From Hyphomonadaceae bacterium (GTDB lineage Bacteria > Pseudomonadota > Alphaproteobacteria > Caulobacterales > Aquidulcibacteraceae), in NCBI GenBank assembly GCA_016791325.1, contig JAEUMU010000037.1:1-7084 (forward strand): a DNA stretch of 7,084 bases, given 5' to 3'. The translations under genes and the position numbers were made by a program. This document shows positions 6,135-7,084 of the stretch, one piece after another. The notes beneath the pieces are model-generated. The model was given only the letters and a program-made list of their open reading frames with translations, searched no databases and was not told where the DNA came from. How positions within the stretch are numbered: position 1 is the stretch's first letter; every line of letters begins with the position of its first letter.

Positions 6135-7084
6135 ATGACCTCTCGCCCCGCACCGCCCATCGCCCGCCGCGATCCGCGCCGCTTCGAGCAATTGGGGCGC
6201 GTGCGTGTGGATGAATACGCGTGGCTCAAGGACGAAGACTGGCAAGCGGTGATGCGCGAGCCTGGCTTGCTTCACGCAGAAATCCGCGAACATCTGGAGC
6301 GCGAGAACGCCTACACCGCCGCAATGATGGCGCCGACGGCGGCGCTGCAAGAAGCCATCTATCAGGAAATGCGCGGGCGCGTGAAGGAAGACGATTCCAC
6401 CGTGCCCTCGCCGGATGGACCTTGGGACTATTACCGCCGCTTCAATATGGGCGCGCAACACCCGATCTATGCACGCCGCCCGCGCGGGCTCGAAGGGCCC
6501 GAGCACATTTTACTTGATGTGGAAGCGCAAGCGCAGGGGCACAAGTTCTACAAGGTAGCTTCGGCCCAACACGCGCCGGGGCACGCGTTGTTTGCTTACG
6601 CCGTGGACCAGCGCGGCTCGGAGATATTTCAGGTTCGCGTAAGAGATTTGGCGAGCGGGCAAGATCTCGACAGCGTGATAGACAATTGCACCGGAGATTT
6701 TTGCTGGTCTCCCGATGGGCGTTACATCTTTTGGACCTATCGCGACGAGAACGGCCGCCCGGCCAAGGTGTACCGACGCCCTGCGCGCGGGGGCGAAGAC
6801 ACGCTGGTTTATGACGAGCCGGACGACGGGTTTTTCCTCGGCGTGCACGTGACGGAGAGCCAAGAGTTCATTGTTATCCATGCCGGGCATCACGCGGCCT
6901 CGGAAACCCATATAATTCCGGCCGCCGCGCCGGAAAGCGCGCCGCTCGTGTTTCATCGGCGCGAAGAGGACGTGCTTTACAGGGTGACGCATTGGGACGG
7001 GCGCTGGTTCGTGCTGACCAACGCGGATGGGGCGGTCGATTTCAAAGTGATGGTGTGCGCGCCGGACCAAACCGGGCGTGCACA
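6135..7084 (+). CDS. ptrB: Oligopeptidase B (S9A serine peptidase), C-terminus cut by window edge
   Basis: Cytosolic prolyl-oligopeptidase-family enzyme that cleaves short peptides after Arg or Lys. The window holds 316 codons; full-length family members are about 690-710 aa. Only the N-terminal part and most of the seven-bladed propeller are present, and the Ser-Asp-His triad of the hydrolase domain is beyond the edge. Family features: VDEYAWLKD at 25-33, ERENAYTAAMM at 55-65, EMRGRVKEDDSTVP at 78-91, WDYYRRF at 97-103, then HPIYARRP, EHILLDVEA, GHKFYKV, FAYAVDQRGSEIF, CWSPDGRYIFWTYRDENGRPAKVYRR and DTLVYDEPDDGFFLGV, arranged as in bacterial protease II. The ATG at 6135 lies 8 nt after the phosphatase stop. 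AAAGG at 6125-6129, overlapping that stop, gives a 5-nt spacer, so it is probably the last visible gene of the same operon. Prolyl oligopeptidase is less likely given the RGRVKEDDSTVP form. Confidence 0.93.
   Translation, partial: MTSRPAPPIARRDPRRFEQLGRVRVDEYAWLKDEDWQAVMREPGLLHAEIREHLERENAYTAAMMAPTAALQEAIYQEMRGRVKEDDSTVPSPDGPWDYYRRFNMGAQHPIYARRPRGLEGPEHILLDVEAQAQGHKFYKVASAQHAPGHALFAYAVDQRGSEIFQVRVRDLASGQDLDSVIDNCTGDFCWSPDGRYIFWTYRDENGRPAKVYRRPARGGEDTLVYDEPDDGFFLGVHVTESQEFIVIHAGHHAASETHIIPAAAPESAPLVFHRREEDVLYRVTHWDGRWFVLTNADGAVDFKVMVCAPDQTGRA

Noticed and set aside
5422..6153. Minus-strand 243-codon open frame opposite the PP2C gene
   Set aside because: The plus strand carries ordered PP2C motifs in one uninterrupted frame. 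The antisense product is compositionally biased and lacks any domain.
6510..7070. Minus-strand 186-codon open frame opposite the oligopeptidase gene
   Set aside because: The plus-strand frame is open to the window edge and follows the oligopeptidase B propeller sequence closely, so this is a shadow.
1..7084. Mobile element, CRISPR array, toxin-antitoxin or defence system
   Set aside because: No transposase, integrase, direct-repeat array, paired small genes or nuclease/helicase motifs were seen. All sizeable regions are accounted for by six housekeeping-like or accessory metabolic genes.

Overview
The window looks like an ordinary chromosomal segment of a GC-rich alphaproteobacterium. This rests on the high G+C, the plant/cyanobacterial-like class of glutathione reductase, the small PurL, and a -10 box close to the Caulobacter-type GCTANAWC consensus. 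Placement near Caulobacterales or Hyphomonadaceae is a guess. There is no transposase, integrase, CRISPR array, tRNA, rRNA or sign of recent transfer.

Layout. Two genes run leftward. The first is a glutathione-disulfide reductase (gor, 1169 to beyond base 1, C-terminus outside the window, TTG start). Upstream of it is purL (3447 to 1216, complete, 743 aa), the large subunit of FGAM synthase in purine biosynthesis. The 46-nt gap between them holds a GC-rich hairpin that touches the gor ribosome-binding site. A 159-nt divergent intergenic region (3448-3606) follows.

Four genes then run rightward, closely packed: a polytopic membrane protein resembling GT87/DUF2029 glycosyltransferases (3607-4785), a MaoC/NodN-type enoyl-CoA hydratase (4841-5287), a PP2C-type protein phosphatase (5287-6126) and the N-terminal half of oligopeptidase B (6135 to beyond base 7084). 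The hydratase stop and phosphatase start share one base, and the phosphatase and peptidase are 8 nt apart, so these three are probably one transcription unit. The membrane protein may be the first gene of that unit.

The four rightward genes do not form an obvious pathway. Membrane glycosyl transfer, acyl-CoA hydration, Ser/Thr dephosphorylation and peptide cleavage are linked here only by position. I see no convincing evidence of a new defence, mobile or metabolic system. The points most worth a second look are the two-register hairpin before gor, the translational coupling of the hydratase and phosphatase, the unassigned glycosyltransferase, and the lack of a Shine-Dalgarno sequence before purL.
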